From assembly GCA_902464295.1 (NCBI GenBank), contig CABQIW010000012.1, forward strand, positions 1-46,287: a stretch of 46,287 nt of DNA. The letters are read 5' to 3'. The stretch is from an uncultured Eggerthella sp. GTDB taxonomy: Bacteria > Actinomycetota > Coriobacteriia > Coriobacteriales > Eggerthellaceae. Numbering within the stretch: the first letter of the stretch is position 1; each line of letters starts with the position of its first letter. Positions 1-7,540 of this stretch are shown piece after piece. A program made the translations under genes and the position numbers. The notes beneath the pieces are model-generated. The model searched no databases and had not been told where the DNA came from. It saw only the letters and a list, made by a program, of their open reading frames with translations.

Positions 1-2
1 TC

Positions 3-398
3 CAGAACCAGAGCGATAAAACCCTGCAGAAGATCATCGATGCTCTTGGTCCAGAAGGCTTCATCGAAGTCGAAAATGAGGTTTTGAGCACGCTTGAAGC
101 GCAGCGAAGCGTTATTGCCACGGGCGGTTCGGCAGTCTATTCCGATGGTGCCATGACCCATCTTGCCACCCTTGGCCCTGTGGTCTACCTGCGTGTTTCT
201 TACGATGAATTGAAGAATCGCTTGGGCGGCCTGCATGAACGCGGCGTTGTCATGAAGAACGGTACGGGCAGCTTGCATGATCTTTTCGTAGAGCGTACGC
301 CGCTGTATGAGAAATACGCAGACATCGTGCTTGATATCGATGGACTCTCCGTACGTGACGCAGCCCACAAGCTCACGGATATGCTTTCTTTGGTTTAA
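3..398 (+). CDS. aroK: Shikimate kinase, C-terminal part (5' end outside window)
   Basis: The reading frame is open from the first bases of the window to the TAA at 396-398, so the gene starts upstream and only about 131 C-terminal residues are visible. The family phosphorylates shikimate with ATP in the chorismate pathway, in the cytoplasm. The stretch IATGGSAVY matches the shikimate-binding glycine motif of shikimate kinases (usually GGG; here GGS). It is followed by a predicted strand (VVYLRV) and an arginine-containing lid-like region (NRLGGLHERG ... VERTPLYEKYAD), where the family has its R-P-L-Y lid and adenine-contact residues. The P-loop lies outside the window. The next gene, 81 bp downstream on the same strand, is a shikimate dehydrogenase, which supports the assignment. 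Confidence 0.9.
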   Translation, partial: QNQSDKTLQKIIDALGPEGFIEVENEVLSTLEAQRSVIATGGSAVYSDGAMTHLATLGPVVYLRVSYDELKNRLGGLHERGVVMKNGTGSLHDLFVERTPLYEKYADIVLDIDGLSVRDAAHKLTDMLSLV

Positions 399-479
399 CG
401 CAAATGCCGCCTATTCTGTATAGACTTGGTCTAAAATTTCATATACGACTAAATTCTAAAGATTGAGGTGGCTAAAGCT

Positions 480-1382
480 ATGCAGCACTCCGGACGTATC
501 AGCGGAGCAACGAAACTGATCGGGCTGATCGGAAGCCCTGTACAAAATTCAGGTTCACCCAAGATTCATAACGCTGTATTCGAGCATCTTGGGCTCGACT
601 ATGCCTATATCGCCTTTGATGTAGACAACGATCGTCTGGAAGACACTGTGCGCGGCATGGCCGCCATGGGCTTTCTCGGCTATAACGTGACCACGCCTTG
701 TAAGACCTTCGTTCTGCCCTTTCTCGACGAAGTTTCTGAAGCTGCCGAGATCATGGGGGCGGTGAACACCGTTGTCATCCAAGATGGACGCTCCCTTGGC
801 GATAACGCCGATGGCGCAGCATTCATGCGCAACCTGGTGCTCAATGGTGTGGACATCCGCGGAAAGAAGATCACGGTCATGGGAGCAGGCGGGGCAGGAT
901 CCGCGCTCGTTACCCAGGCAGCTCTCGATGGCGTAGCTGAGATCGATATCTTCAACAGAAAAGATGAATTCTTCACTGGTGCCGAGGAACTGATCGAGCG
1001 CCTTAAGGACCACTCCCCCTGCAAGGTGGTGCTCTACGATTTGGAAGACGAAGAGCAATTGCGTACTTCTATCGGCGATTCCGTGCTGCTCGTCAATGCA
1101 ACCAGCGTAGGCACGCCTGAAGTTCCCGGCTGTCTGGTTTCCCAAGACATGCTCCACAAAGACTTGATCATAGCTGACGTGGTGTACGTGCCGCGTGACA
1201 CTCAATTCGTAGAACTGGGACGTGCCAACGGAAACAAGGTCATCGACGGATCGGGCATGTTCATGCAACAAGCCGCCATCGGTGAGCGTCTGTGGATCGG
1301 ACGCGAAATGCCCCTTGATTATGTGAAGGACACGTTCTTCCCCACCACGCAAAACCCGCTGATCGACCTGTTGAAGTCATAG
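480..1382 (+). CDS. aroE: Shikimate/quinate dehydrogenase, YdiB-like
   Basis: Interconverts 3-dehydroshikimate and shikimate; YdiB-type members also act on quinate and use NAD or NADP. I chose ATG 480 because GAGGTGG at 465-471 lies 8 bases before it; a GTG at 468 overlaps that site. The protein is 300 aa, slightly longer than typical AroE (about 275). Visible motifs: substrate loop NSGSPKIHN near the N terminus, NVTTPCK with the catalytic lysine, MGAVNTVV, then GDNADG where the family normally has NTDG, so the usual Thr is Ala. The nucleotide loop is GAGGAG, followed by FNRKDEFF. This resembles FNRRDEFF of E. coli YdiB, whose Asp is linked to NAD use, rather than the NRT of NADP-specific AroE. 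Follows aroK, so a biosynthetic role is likely, but dual cofactor or quinate activity is possible. Confidence 0.92.
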   Translation: MQHSGRISGATKLIGLIGSPVQNSGSPKIHNAVFEHLGLDYAYIAFDVDNDRLEDTVRGMAAMGFLGYNVTTPCKTFVLPFLDEVSEAAEIMGAVNTVVIQDGRSLGDNADGAAFMRNLVLNGVDIRGKKITVMGAGGAGSALVTQAALDGVAEIDIFNRKDEFFTGAEELIERLKDHSPCKVVLYDLEDEEQLRTSIGDSVLLVNATSVGTPEVPGCLVSQDMLHKDLIIADVVYVPRDTQFVELGRANGNKVIDGSGMFMQQAAIGERLWIGREMPLDYVKDTFFPTTQNPLIDLLKS

Positions 1383-1421
1383 AGAAGAACCAGGCACTGC
1401 ATTGTTTCCTGCCAATAAGAA

Positions 1422-1448
1422 AGGTCACACGAAAAATACGTGTGACCT
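1422..1448 (-). terminator. Hairpin terminator after tRNA-Ser
   Basis: A perfect 10-bp inverted repeat (1422-1431 and 1439-1448, 7-base loop) lies between the convergent aroE and tRNA-Ser genes. On the minus strand the hairpin is followed by TTCTTAT, so it fits a terminator for the tRNA. On the plus strand no T tract follows, so it would serve aroE less well. Confidence 0.7.
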
Positions 1449-1458
1449 GCGAAAACAG

Positions 1459-1546
1459 TGGCGGAGGAAGTAGGATTCGAACCCACGGTACCTCTCGGTA
1501 CAACGGTTTTCAAGACCGCCGCTTTCAACCGCTCAGCCATTCCTCC
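1459..1546 (-). tRNA. tRNA-Ser (UGA anticodon)
   Basis: On the minus strand the acceptor arm GGAGGAA (1540-1546) pairs with TTCCTCC (1463-1469), followed by discriminator G and an encoded CCA (1459-1461). The anticodon loop reads CTTGAAA with anticodon TGA between GGCGGT/ACCG stem strands. A long variable arm (TACCGAGAGGTA) marks it as a class II serine tRNA, and the T loop GTTCGAATC is canonical. Length is 88 nt including CCA. Confidence 0.97.
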
Positions 1547-1583
1547 GTATGCAAAACTGCGACCACTAGGATAGCACATAATA

Positions 1584-2081
1584 ATGGAAATATCCCAAAC
1601 TAACGACCAAGACTACATGCGCCTCGCACTCGCCGAAGCTCGTCTTGCTGAAGAAGAAGGCGAGGTGCCGATCGGTGCGGTCGTAATTTGCAACGGCGAA
1701 GTGATCGCCCGTGCGCACAACACACGCGAGACCGATCGCGATCCTGCAGGACACGCAGAGTTCAGCGCCTTGCTCGCTGCCGCAAAAGCACTCGATGCAT
1801 GGCGCCTCTCCGACTGCACGGTCTATGTAACGCTCGAACCGTGCATCATGTGCGCAGGGCTCATGCATCAAGCACGCATCGCACGCTGCGTCTATGGCGC
1901 TGCTGACCCGAAGGCCGGCGCGCTCGGCAGTCTCTACGAGATACATCGCGACACACGTCTTAATCACACGTTCGCCGTTGAAGCTGGCGTACTTGAAGAT
2001 GAATGCGCTAGCATACTTAAAGCGTTTTTTGCAGCCAAGCGCGCACAGAACAAGCAGAAGAAGAAAGAAATTTGCTCATGA
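1584..2081 (+). CDS. tadA: tRNA-specific adenosine deaminase
   Basis: Deaminates A34 to inosine in tRNA-Arg(ACG), allowing wobble decoding. The 165-aa protein has the zinc-dependent deaminase signature: H57-A-E59 (GHAEF) with E59 as proton shuttle, and P-C87-x-x-C90 (LEPCIMC) completing zinc binding. The C terminus is rich in lysine (KRAQNKQKKK), suiting RNA contact. Distinguishing TadA from other cytidine/guanine deaminases rests on the VPIGAVVI and NTRETDRDPAGHAE blocks. No Shine-Dalgarno sequence is visible before ATG 1584. A TAGGAT hexamer at 1567-1572 could be a -10 box giving an almost leaderless mRNA. The stop overlaps the ispE start (ATGA), so the two are probably translationally coupled. 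Confidence 0.95.
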   Translation: MEISQTNDQDYMRLALAEARLAEEEGEVPIGAVVICNGEVIARAHNTRETDRDPAGHAEFSALLAAAKALDAWRLSDCTVYVTLEPCIMCAGLMHQARIARCVYGAADPKAGALGSLYEIHRDTRLNHTFAVEAGVLEDECASILKAFFAAKRAQNKQKKKEICS

Positions 2082-2992
2082 ATTACGTAAAGCTCATCGC
2101 ACCCGCAAAGATCAACCTGGTGCTTGCCGTCGGCGAAAAACTGCCTGATGGCTACCATGAAGCGCACACGATCTTGCAGGCGCTCGCTCTTCACGACACA
2201 CTTGAGATCCGCTCGTTTCCTGCGGAGCCTGACACAGGCCTAAGCATCACGCTCAAGTGCGAGAGCAGCAATATGATCGATCAACTCACGATCGACCAAG
2301 AGGATAACATCGTCTACAAAGCTGCCGTAGAACTTGCTGAGGCATTCGGCCGCACAGAAGACGAGGAGATCCACATCTATTTGGCGAAGCAGATTCCCTT
2401 CGAGGCTGGTTTGGGTGGCGGATCTTCTGATGCTGCAGCAACGCTCAAGGGTCTTTCCGCGCTTTGGGGTATCGACCCACTCGACCCAGTAGTGATCGAG
2501 GTTGCCGCAAAGCTTGGTGCTGATGTGCCCTTCTTCCTCTATGGCGGCTGCGCCTACTTAGATGGCAAAGGCGATCATTTCGTGCATGCACTCGAGCCGC
2601 GCAAAGGCTTCCTGGCGCTCATCCGCCCTGAAGGCAGCGGCGTTTCATCGAAGGAAGCCTATGAGCGCTTCGACGAAGCACCAGAATACCCTGCCCCCGA
2701 ATTCATCCAAGAAGTTGCTTGTTGTATGCAAGCGAGCGAAGTTACTCCTTGGAACAACCTCACTCCCGCGTCGCTCAGCTTGAAGCCGGAATTGCAAGAG
2801 GTTTTCGATCTCATCGAAGGATCGGCCAAGGCGAGTGCCCAGGTGCTCTGCGGGAGCGGATCAGCTGTGGCAGCATTGTGTGACTCATACGAAGATGCCT
2901 GTGCGCTCTCAACCGAAGCACGCAAGCACGGATTCTACAGTCGCGTTACATCTTTCGCTTCAGTGGGTGCTGAAGTGTTAAAACAGTACTAG
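2078..2992 (+). CDS. ispE: 4-diphosphocytidyl-2-C-methyl-D-erythritol kinase
   Basis: Phosphorylates CDP-methylerythritol in the MEP pathway of isoprenoid synthesis. It is a GHMP kinase of 304 aa: N-terminal PAKINL block with the conserved Lys, DGYHE, the ATP-binding glycine loop AGLGGGSSDAAAT, and GADVPFF with the catalytic Asp. The C-terminal GSGSAV block is the GHMP motif 3. ATG 2078 overlaps the tadA stop (ATGA 2078-2081) and is preferred over an in-frame TTG at 2072. The next gene (lemA-like) has its own Shine-Dalgarno sequence after a 39-bp gap. Confidence 0.95.
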   Translation: MNYVKLIAPAKINLVLAVGEKLPDGYHEAHTILQALALHDTLEIRSFPAEPDTGLSITLKCESSNMIDQLTIDQEDNIVYKAAVELAEAFGRTEDEEIHIYLAKQIPFEAGLGGGSSDAAATLKGLSALWGIDPLDPVVIEVAAKLGADVPFFLYGGCAYLDGKGDHFVHALEPRKGFLALIRPEGSGVSSKEAYERFDEAPEYPAPEFIQEVACCMQASEVTPWNNLTPASLSLKPELQEVFDLIEGSAKASAQVLCGSGSAVAALCDSYEDACALSTEARKHGFYSRVTSFASVGAEVLKQY

Positions 2993-3031
2993 CAAGCGTG
3001 TTCTGAATAGAACCTACCAAAAGGAGTTCTC

Positions 3032-3673
3032 ATGATCGCTTTGATCGTTGTGCTTATCGTCATCGCCATTTTGGTGATCGCCGTAATTGTTCTCTACAAC
3101 AACCTCGTACAGCTGCGCAACCGCATTGACAATGCTTGGTCTCAGATCGATGTGCAGCTGCAACGCCGCTTGGACCTGATTCCCAATCTTGTCGAGACCG
3201 TGAAGGGATACGCTTCGCATGAACGCGGCACCTTCGAAGCGGTAACACAGGCGCGCAATGCAGTTATGGCAGCTCCCACACCCGAAGCGAAGATGGAAGC
3301 AGACAACGTACTCACCGGCACACTGAAGAGCCTCTTCGCGGTCGCTGAGGCCTACCCGGACCTAAAGGCAAACACCAACTTCCAGCAACTCCAGACTGAG
3401 CTCACCAATACCGAAGACAAGATCAGCTACATGCGTCAGAGCTACAACGATACGGTGCTCAATTACAACAACGCCATCCAAACCTTCCCTGGCAATATCA
3501 TTGCAGGCATGTTCCACTTCACAAAGCGCGACGGCTTCGATGCGAATACGGCGGCTGCAGGTGCACCCGTGGTATCGTTTGGACAAGGCAATGCCGAAGG
3601 AGCCCCCTCGGTGAACTTCTCGACTGCACCCACGGATCCTCCGCAAGCCCCCAGCCTCGATTCCAAGGAATAA
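3032..3673 (+). CDS. LemA family membrane protein
   Basis: 213 aa with one strongly hydrophobic N-terminal membrane segment (about residues 2-22) followed by the LemA core. Family hallmarks visible are LVQLRNRIDNAWSQID, QLQRRLDLIPNLVETVKGY and a YNDTVLNYNNAI-like motif near residue 150. The domain is a four-helix bundle expected outside the membrane. The C-terminal 45 residues are Gly/Ala/Pro-rich and probably disordered. LemA proteins are widespread; their biochemical role is not settled. AAGGAG lies 6-7 bases before ATG 3032. The stop is only 2 bp from the stop of the convergent ABC-F gene, so no terminator fits between them. Confidence 0.93.
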   Translation: MIALIVVLIVIAILVIAVIVLYNNLVQLRNRIDNAWSQIDVQLQRRLDLIPNLVETVKGYASHERGTFEAVTQARNAVMAAPTPEAKMEADNVLTGTLKSLFAVAEAYPDLKANTNFQQLQTELTNTEDKISYMRQSYNDTVLNYNNAIQTFPGNIIAGMFHFTKRDGFDANTAAAGAPVVSFGQGNAEGAPSVNFSTAPTDPPQAPSLDSKE

Positions 3674-3675
3674 GG

Positions 3676-5511
3676 TTATAGCAGTTCGGAGGCTTCGAGC
3701 CACTCTTCTTCGAGATCGCCGAGATCCTTTTGGAGTTGGGCGATGCGCTCCTGAATCTCGCCAAGGGCAACGTAATCGCTCGGATCTACTTGCGATTGTT
3801 CGTCTTGAGCTTGAGCGATCTTCCCTTCAAGGGTTTGCATGCGGCGTTCGAGCGAGTTCACTCGCTTGCGCACTTCGCGCAACTCCCCACCACTCAGCTT
3901 CGGAACTACACTTGCCTGAGCGTCTTCTATCTGGATCGCTCCTTCTGCCGTAGAGACACCATCTTCGCTCACGCCGAAACGCTTACGCTCTCGCTTGGCG
4001 CGCGCCGCTTTTAGCTGTTCAAGGTATTCCTCTGCCCCGCGTGGCACATGCCGTAACGTCCCGTCGATCAAGGCAAACTGATGATCCGTCACGCGCTCCA
4101 TCATGTAGCGATCATGCGTCACCATGATCAAAGTGCCGGGCCAGGAGTCGAGCAGATTCTCCATAGCAACGAGCATATCGATGTCCATATCGTTGCTCGG
4201 CTCATCGAGAATAAGGACGTTAGGCGCATCAAGCAAGATGAGCATGAGCTGCATCCTTCGCTTCTGTCCGCCCGAAAGAGCTTTCACCTGGGTGTTGAGA
4301 TACGCTTTCTCGAATCCTAACTGTTCGAGCAGCGATGCCGGAGAAACGATCTTTCCCTCGATCTCATAGTGCGATTGATAGCGCGTGAGCACTTCGCGCA
4401 CGAGCGAATCACCTAATTCTTCAAGCTCATTCAAGGCCTGGCTCAAAAAGGCGATCTTAACGGTCTTCCCTACTTCGATCTTTCCCCGCGAAGGCTTGAG
4501 GTGTTGTTGCAAAACCTCGAGCAAGGTCGACTTACCGGCACCATTTTCGCCAAGCACACCATAGCGATCTCCTGGCCCGATAAGCCAGGTTATATCGTGC
4601 AGAACTGGCTCAGCCTTCTCATCGAAGCTAAACGTCACATCCGTGAGCTCGATGCATTTCTTCCCTAAGCGCGAAATGGCAGCACGTTTGAGTTCGACGC
4701 TGTTACGGATAGGAGGCTCCTGCGCGATAAGCTCGCGCGCGGCTTCGACATGAAACTTCGGTTTGGTCGAACGCGCCCGCGCTCCGCGCGAAAGCCAGGC
4801 GAGCTCGCGACGTGCCAAATTGCGTCGCTTGCGTTCAGTCTGCTCGATGATCCGATCACGCTCAACGCGCTGCTGCACATACGCCGAATAGCCCCCTTCG
4901 AAGCCTTCAACGATACCATCATGCACTTCCCACATCGAAGTGCACACCTCATCCAAAAACCAGCGGTCATGCGTGACCACCACAAGCGCCCCCTGTTTTT
5001 TCGAGAAACGTCGACGCAGATGTTCAGCAAGCCAGTGAATACCTTCGATATCGAGGTGATTGGTAGGCTCATCGAGCAAGACGACATCCGCATCGGCAAT
5101 GAGCACGCGGGCAAGATCAACGCGTCTGCGCTGCCCACCCGAAAGCGAACCAATACGTGCGCTCGGATCGAGATCGCCTATTAGGTTATTGAGAATCTCA
5201 CGCACGCGCGCATCGGATGCCCACACGTATTCGGGTGTGTCGCCCAAGATGCTTGCAAGCACCGTTGCATCTTCGTCAAGAGCATCTTTTTGCGCAAGCG
5301 TAACAACACGCACACCACGCGTACGCAAAACGCGCCCTTCATCAGGCTCGATCGTGCCATCAAAAAGCCGCAACAGTGATGATTTCCCGTCGCCATTCTT
5401 ACCAACCACACCGATCGCATCGCCGTCATCGATACCAAGCGAAAGAGATGAGAAGACTGTTTTTGTGGGGTATTCAAGATGAACGTTTTCACAACCTAAA
5501 AGAAATGCCAT
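3676..5511 (-). CDS. ABC-F family ATPase, Uup-like
   Basis: A soluble protein of 611 aa with two ABC ATPase domains and no membrane segments, as in ABC-F translation factors. Domain 1 has Walker A GKNGDGKSS (residues 37-45), signature LSGGQ and Walker B VVLLDEPTNHLD. Domain 2 has GENGAGKST, LSGGQ and VLILDEPSNDMD. Between them is the arginine/lysine-rich linker typical of the group. The last 80 or so residues form a charged heptad-rich coiled coil (LRKRVNSLERRMQTLEGK-like), as in the DNA/ribosome-binding C terminus of Uup. Likely role: ribosome-associated ATPase; an antibiotic-protection role cannot be ruled out from sequence. It is followed on its own strand by the convergent lemA-like gene. 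Confidence 0.92.
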   Translation of the reverse strand: MAFLLGCENVHLEYPTKTVFSSLSLGIDDGDAIGVVGKNGDGKSSLLRLFDGTIEPDEGRVLRTRGVRVVTLAQKDALDEDATVLASILGDTPEYVWASDARVREILNNLIGDLDPSARIGSLSGGQRRRVDLARVLIADADVVLLDEPTNHLDIEGIHWLAEHLRRRFSKKQGALVVVTHDRWFLDEVCTSMWEVHDGIVEGFEGGYSAYVQQRVERDRIIEQTERKRRNLARRELAWLSRGARARSTKPKFHVEAARELIAQEPPIRNSVELKRAAISRLGKKCIELTDVTFSFDEKAEPVLHDITWLIGPGDRYGVLGENGAGKSTLLEVLQQHLKPSRGKIEVGKTVKIAFLSQALNELEELGDSLVREVLTRYQSHYEIEGKIVSPASLLEQLGFEKAYLNTQVKALSGGQKRRMQLMLILLDAPNVLILDEPSNDMDIDMLVAMENLLDSWPGTLIMVTHDRYMMERVTDHQFALIDGTLRHVPRGAEEYLEQLKAARAKRERKRFGVSEDGVSTAEGAIQIEDAQASVVPKLSGGELREVRKRVNSLERRMQTLEGKIAQAQDEQSQVDPSDYVALGEIQERIAQLQKDLGDLEEEWLEASELL

Positions 5512-5557
5512 AGTGCTCCTTGTGTTTTACCACAACCATCATAAAGCATCCGAATAT

Positions 5558-5584
5558 AAAAAGGCTGCCCCCGAAGAGGCAGCC
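5558..5584 (-). terminator. Rho-independent terminator of the usp gene
   Basis: GGCTGCC (5578-5584 read on the minus strand) pairs with GGCAGCC (5563-5569) across an 8-base loop. On the minus strand a T5 tract (5558-5562) follows. It lies 26 bp after the universal stress protein stop and ahead of the ABC-F start. Confidence 0.85.
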
Positions 5585-5609
5585 GATCAAACAATCCGCG
5601 TCTTGCGAT

Positions 5610-6086
5610 CTACTTGATAACAAGAATCGGAATAGTAGATTCGCGCAGCACTGCATAGCTGACCGAACCGATAACACCACGAATCGCACCAAGACCACGT
5701 GATCCCATCACGATAAGATCAGCTTCAATCTCTTTTGCGAACTCGATGATATCGTCTGCTGGCGTATAACCAGGAATGACATCAATCGTAACTTGATCTT
5801 CGACCCCTTCGATCGCAACACCTAAGCCAGCTTTCACCTTTTCAGATTCTTCAGCGATCGTGCGATTATAAAGATCCATAACATCTTCGACTGAAAGCAG
5901 ATATTGTTCAGGATCGAACGAAGAGTTATTGAAGCTTGCAGGAAGCTGCGCATTGGGATGCGTAGTAACGAACACTACATGGATGCGAACCTCAGGATCG
6001 GCAAGTGCAAAATCGCGCGCTTTCATGACCGCATCGACTGCATGATCTGATCCATCGTAAGCAACGACTATATTATTGAACACCAT
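5610..6086 (-). CDS. Universal stress protein, UspA family
   Basis: A 158-aa single-domain Usp. N-terminal strand NNIVVAYDGSDHAVDAV carries the conserved Asp of the nucleotide fold. The C-terminal block MGSRGLGAIRGVIGSVS matches the ATP-binding pattern G-2x-G-9x-G(S/T), except that only eight residues separate the second and third glycines, so ATP binding is likely but unproven. ATG 6086 is favoured over an upstream TTG (6110) because AAAGGG lies 8 bases before it. A single-gene unit with its own terminator, divergent from the TetR-type gene. Usp proteins accumulate under stress or starvation; the specific signal here is unknown. Confidence 0.9.
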   Translation of the reverse strand: MVFNNIVVAYDGSDHAVDAVMKARDFALADPEVRIHVVFVTTHPNAQLPASFNNSSFDPEQYLLSVEDVMDLYNRTIAEESEKVKAGLGVAIEGVEDQVTIDVIPGYTPADDIIEFAKEIEADLIVMGSRGLGAIRGVIGSVSYAVLRESTIPILVIK

Positions 6087-6354
6087 CTTGGCTACCCTTT
6101 TCTTTCTCAAGGACCCACTGGTATACCAGCCGATCCAAACCCCTACCCTCAGCCCATTTCATCATGTGAAGTAGGCATGAATCAAGTCTAACATTCTTCA
6201 ATGAAATTGCTCGATATTTAGCAATTCTGCAACTTTGCCGCTACTTTTTCCGTAAAAGAATATTTTGTGCGCTTATGCGTTTGTGACAAAAACATGTTCA
6301 CGCGTTTCTGCTAGTATCAATCTATGAACTGGGCAAACGAAACGAGGAAGTGCC

Positions 6355-7023
6355 ATGCGTCCTAAAAACAAGACCATTTCAGCCCAAGATACTCACGCGC
6401 AAGTTTCGCGCGAACAGTTGCTTGAAGCTACCATCAGCCTTGTCAATCGACAAGGCATGAGTTCACTCACCATCCGTAACATCTGCGATGAAGCTGGCAT
6501 CTCGACAGGAAGCTTCTACAACCTCTTCGACGGGAAAGATGATCTGCTCGCCTATCACCTGCGTCACGTTTTCACCTCATATAAGCAAAAAGCTGAAGAG
6601 CAAGCCTCAGATCATACCTCCCTTGAACGCATTATCCTTATTTACCGCTTTTACATTGATTGCGTTTTAGAAGCTGGCTTGGAATTCACCACAGGCTTTT
6701 ATTCTTCTCTAACCAATCCCGTGTTCAACTTCCTTGAACGCGAAGAGGAGGAGGAATTCGTTCTTGGTCGTGTGCGTCAAGACCTCGAAGCAGGTATTGC
6801 GGCAGGAGAGGTCATCGAATCACTTGATATCGATGAAGCACTCCTGCGTATCGCCATCATTATCACTGGCAGCATCTACTATTGGTGCGCATTCGATGGT
6901 CGTATCGATCTTCACTACCAAGCAGATTCGCTGCTGCAGGATTACCTGCGCACGCTCTCAACCGATCCCAACTGCACCTTCGACATTCCCACCATTCCTC
7001 ACGACGTGAACGCCCTCATTTAA
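6355..7023 (+). CDS. TetR/AcrR-family transcriptional regulator
   Basis: 222 aa. The N terminus holds a TetR-type helix-turn-helix: SREQLLEATISLVNRQG followed by SLTIRNICDEAGISTGSFYN and the usual LF-x-GKDDLL. The rest is an all-helical, acidic ligand/dimer domain (EREEEEEF near residue 125) that I cannot assign to a subfamily. GAGGAAG lies about 5 bases before ATG 6355. The 244-bp gap to the divergent usp gene contains GTGAC-N9-TTCAC (6283-6301), a possible operator, and a TAGTAT -10-like hexamer at 6312-6317. No efflux or enzyme gene is adjacent on the same strand, so the regulated genes are unknown; usp or itself are candidates. Confidence 0.9.
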   Translation: MRPKNKTISAQDTHAQVSREQLLEATISLVNRQGMSSLTIRNICDEAGISTGSFYNLFDGKDDLLAYHLRHVFTSYKQKAEEQASDHTSLERIILIYRFYIDCVLEAGLEFTTGFYSSLTNPVFNFLEREEEEEFVLGRVRQDLEAGIAAGEVIESLDIDEALLRIAIIITGSIYYWCAFDGRIDLHYQADSLLQDYLRTLSTDPNCTFDIPTIPHDVNALI

Positions 7024-7048
7024 TCCTCACGAAGATCAGAACCTACAA

Positions 7049-7085
7049 GAAAAAGGCTCTCCCCGAAACGGGAAGAGCCTTTTTA
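7049..7085. terminator. Bidirectional terminator between tetR-type gene and atpC
   Basis: AGGCTCT (7054-7060) pairs with AGAGCCT (7074-7080), with an inner CCC-GAAA-GGG hairpin. It is preceded by a run of A and followed by TTTT, so it can end transcription of both the convergent TetR-type gene (+) and the atp operon (-). Confidence 0.88.
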
Positions 7086-7109
7086 GCTGGTACGAATTCG
7101 AGAACCAGA

Positions 7110-7538
7110 TTAGACGTACTGATCCTCTTTTTCTTTCGCCGCGAGCTGCACCTTGCACCAGCGCAGCTTACGGGTCAAGACCGAACGAGAGATCACGCTT
7201 TCCTCAGAGAGGTTGGCGATGCGCTCTTCAAGCGCCGGGATCTCTTTGTTGAGCTTATCAACATTGATACGGTTGAGAGCTCGGGTCTTGTCGCAGAGAA
7301 CGATAACGCGCTCACCGAGAACCTGAACATAACCACCCATGATGGCAGCGCTCAGAGTGGTTCCGCCCTCTTGCTTGGTACGAGCCCAAATAACGCCATC
7401 CTTCAAAGCGGAGACGAAAGGCTCGTGGTTAGCCATGATACCCAGTTCACCTTCGGAGCCGGGAACCATGACCGAGTAGAGAGAGCCGGAGTAGAGCACC
7501 TGGTTCTTTGCTACAACATCACAGATAATTTCGGACAT
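7110..7538 (-). CDS. atpC: ATP synthase F1 epsilon subunit
   Basis: 142 aa. N-terminal beta-sandwich (CDVVAKNQVLYSGSLYSVMV, PGSEGELGIMANHEP, and GGYVQVLGERVIVL) followed by a two-helix C-terminal domain that regulates ATP hydrolysis. ATG 7538 follows a GAGGAGT Shine-Dalgarno sequence lying inside the end of atpD; a longer frame back to 7610 lies inside atpD and is rejected. Last gene of the atp operon, ended by the hairpin at 7049-7085. Confidence 0.96.
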   Translation of the reverse strand: MSEIICDVVAKNQVLYSGSLYSVMVPGSEGELGIMANHEPFVSALKDGVIWARTKQEGGTTLSAAIMGGYVQVLGERVIVLCDKTRALNRINVDKLNKEIPALEERIANLSEESVISRSVLTRKLRWCKVQLAAKEKEDQYV

Positions 7539-7540
7539 GA

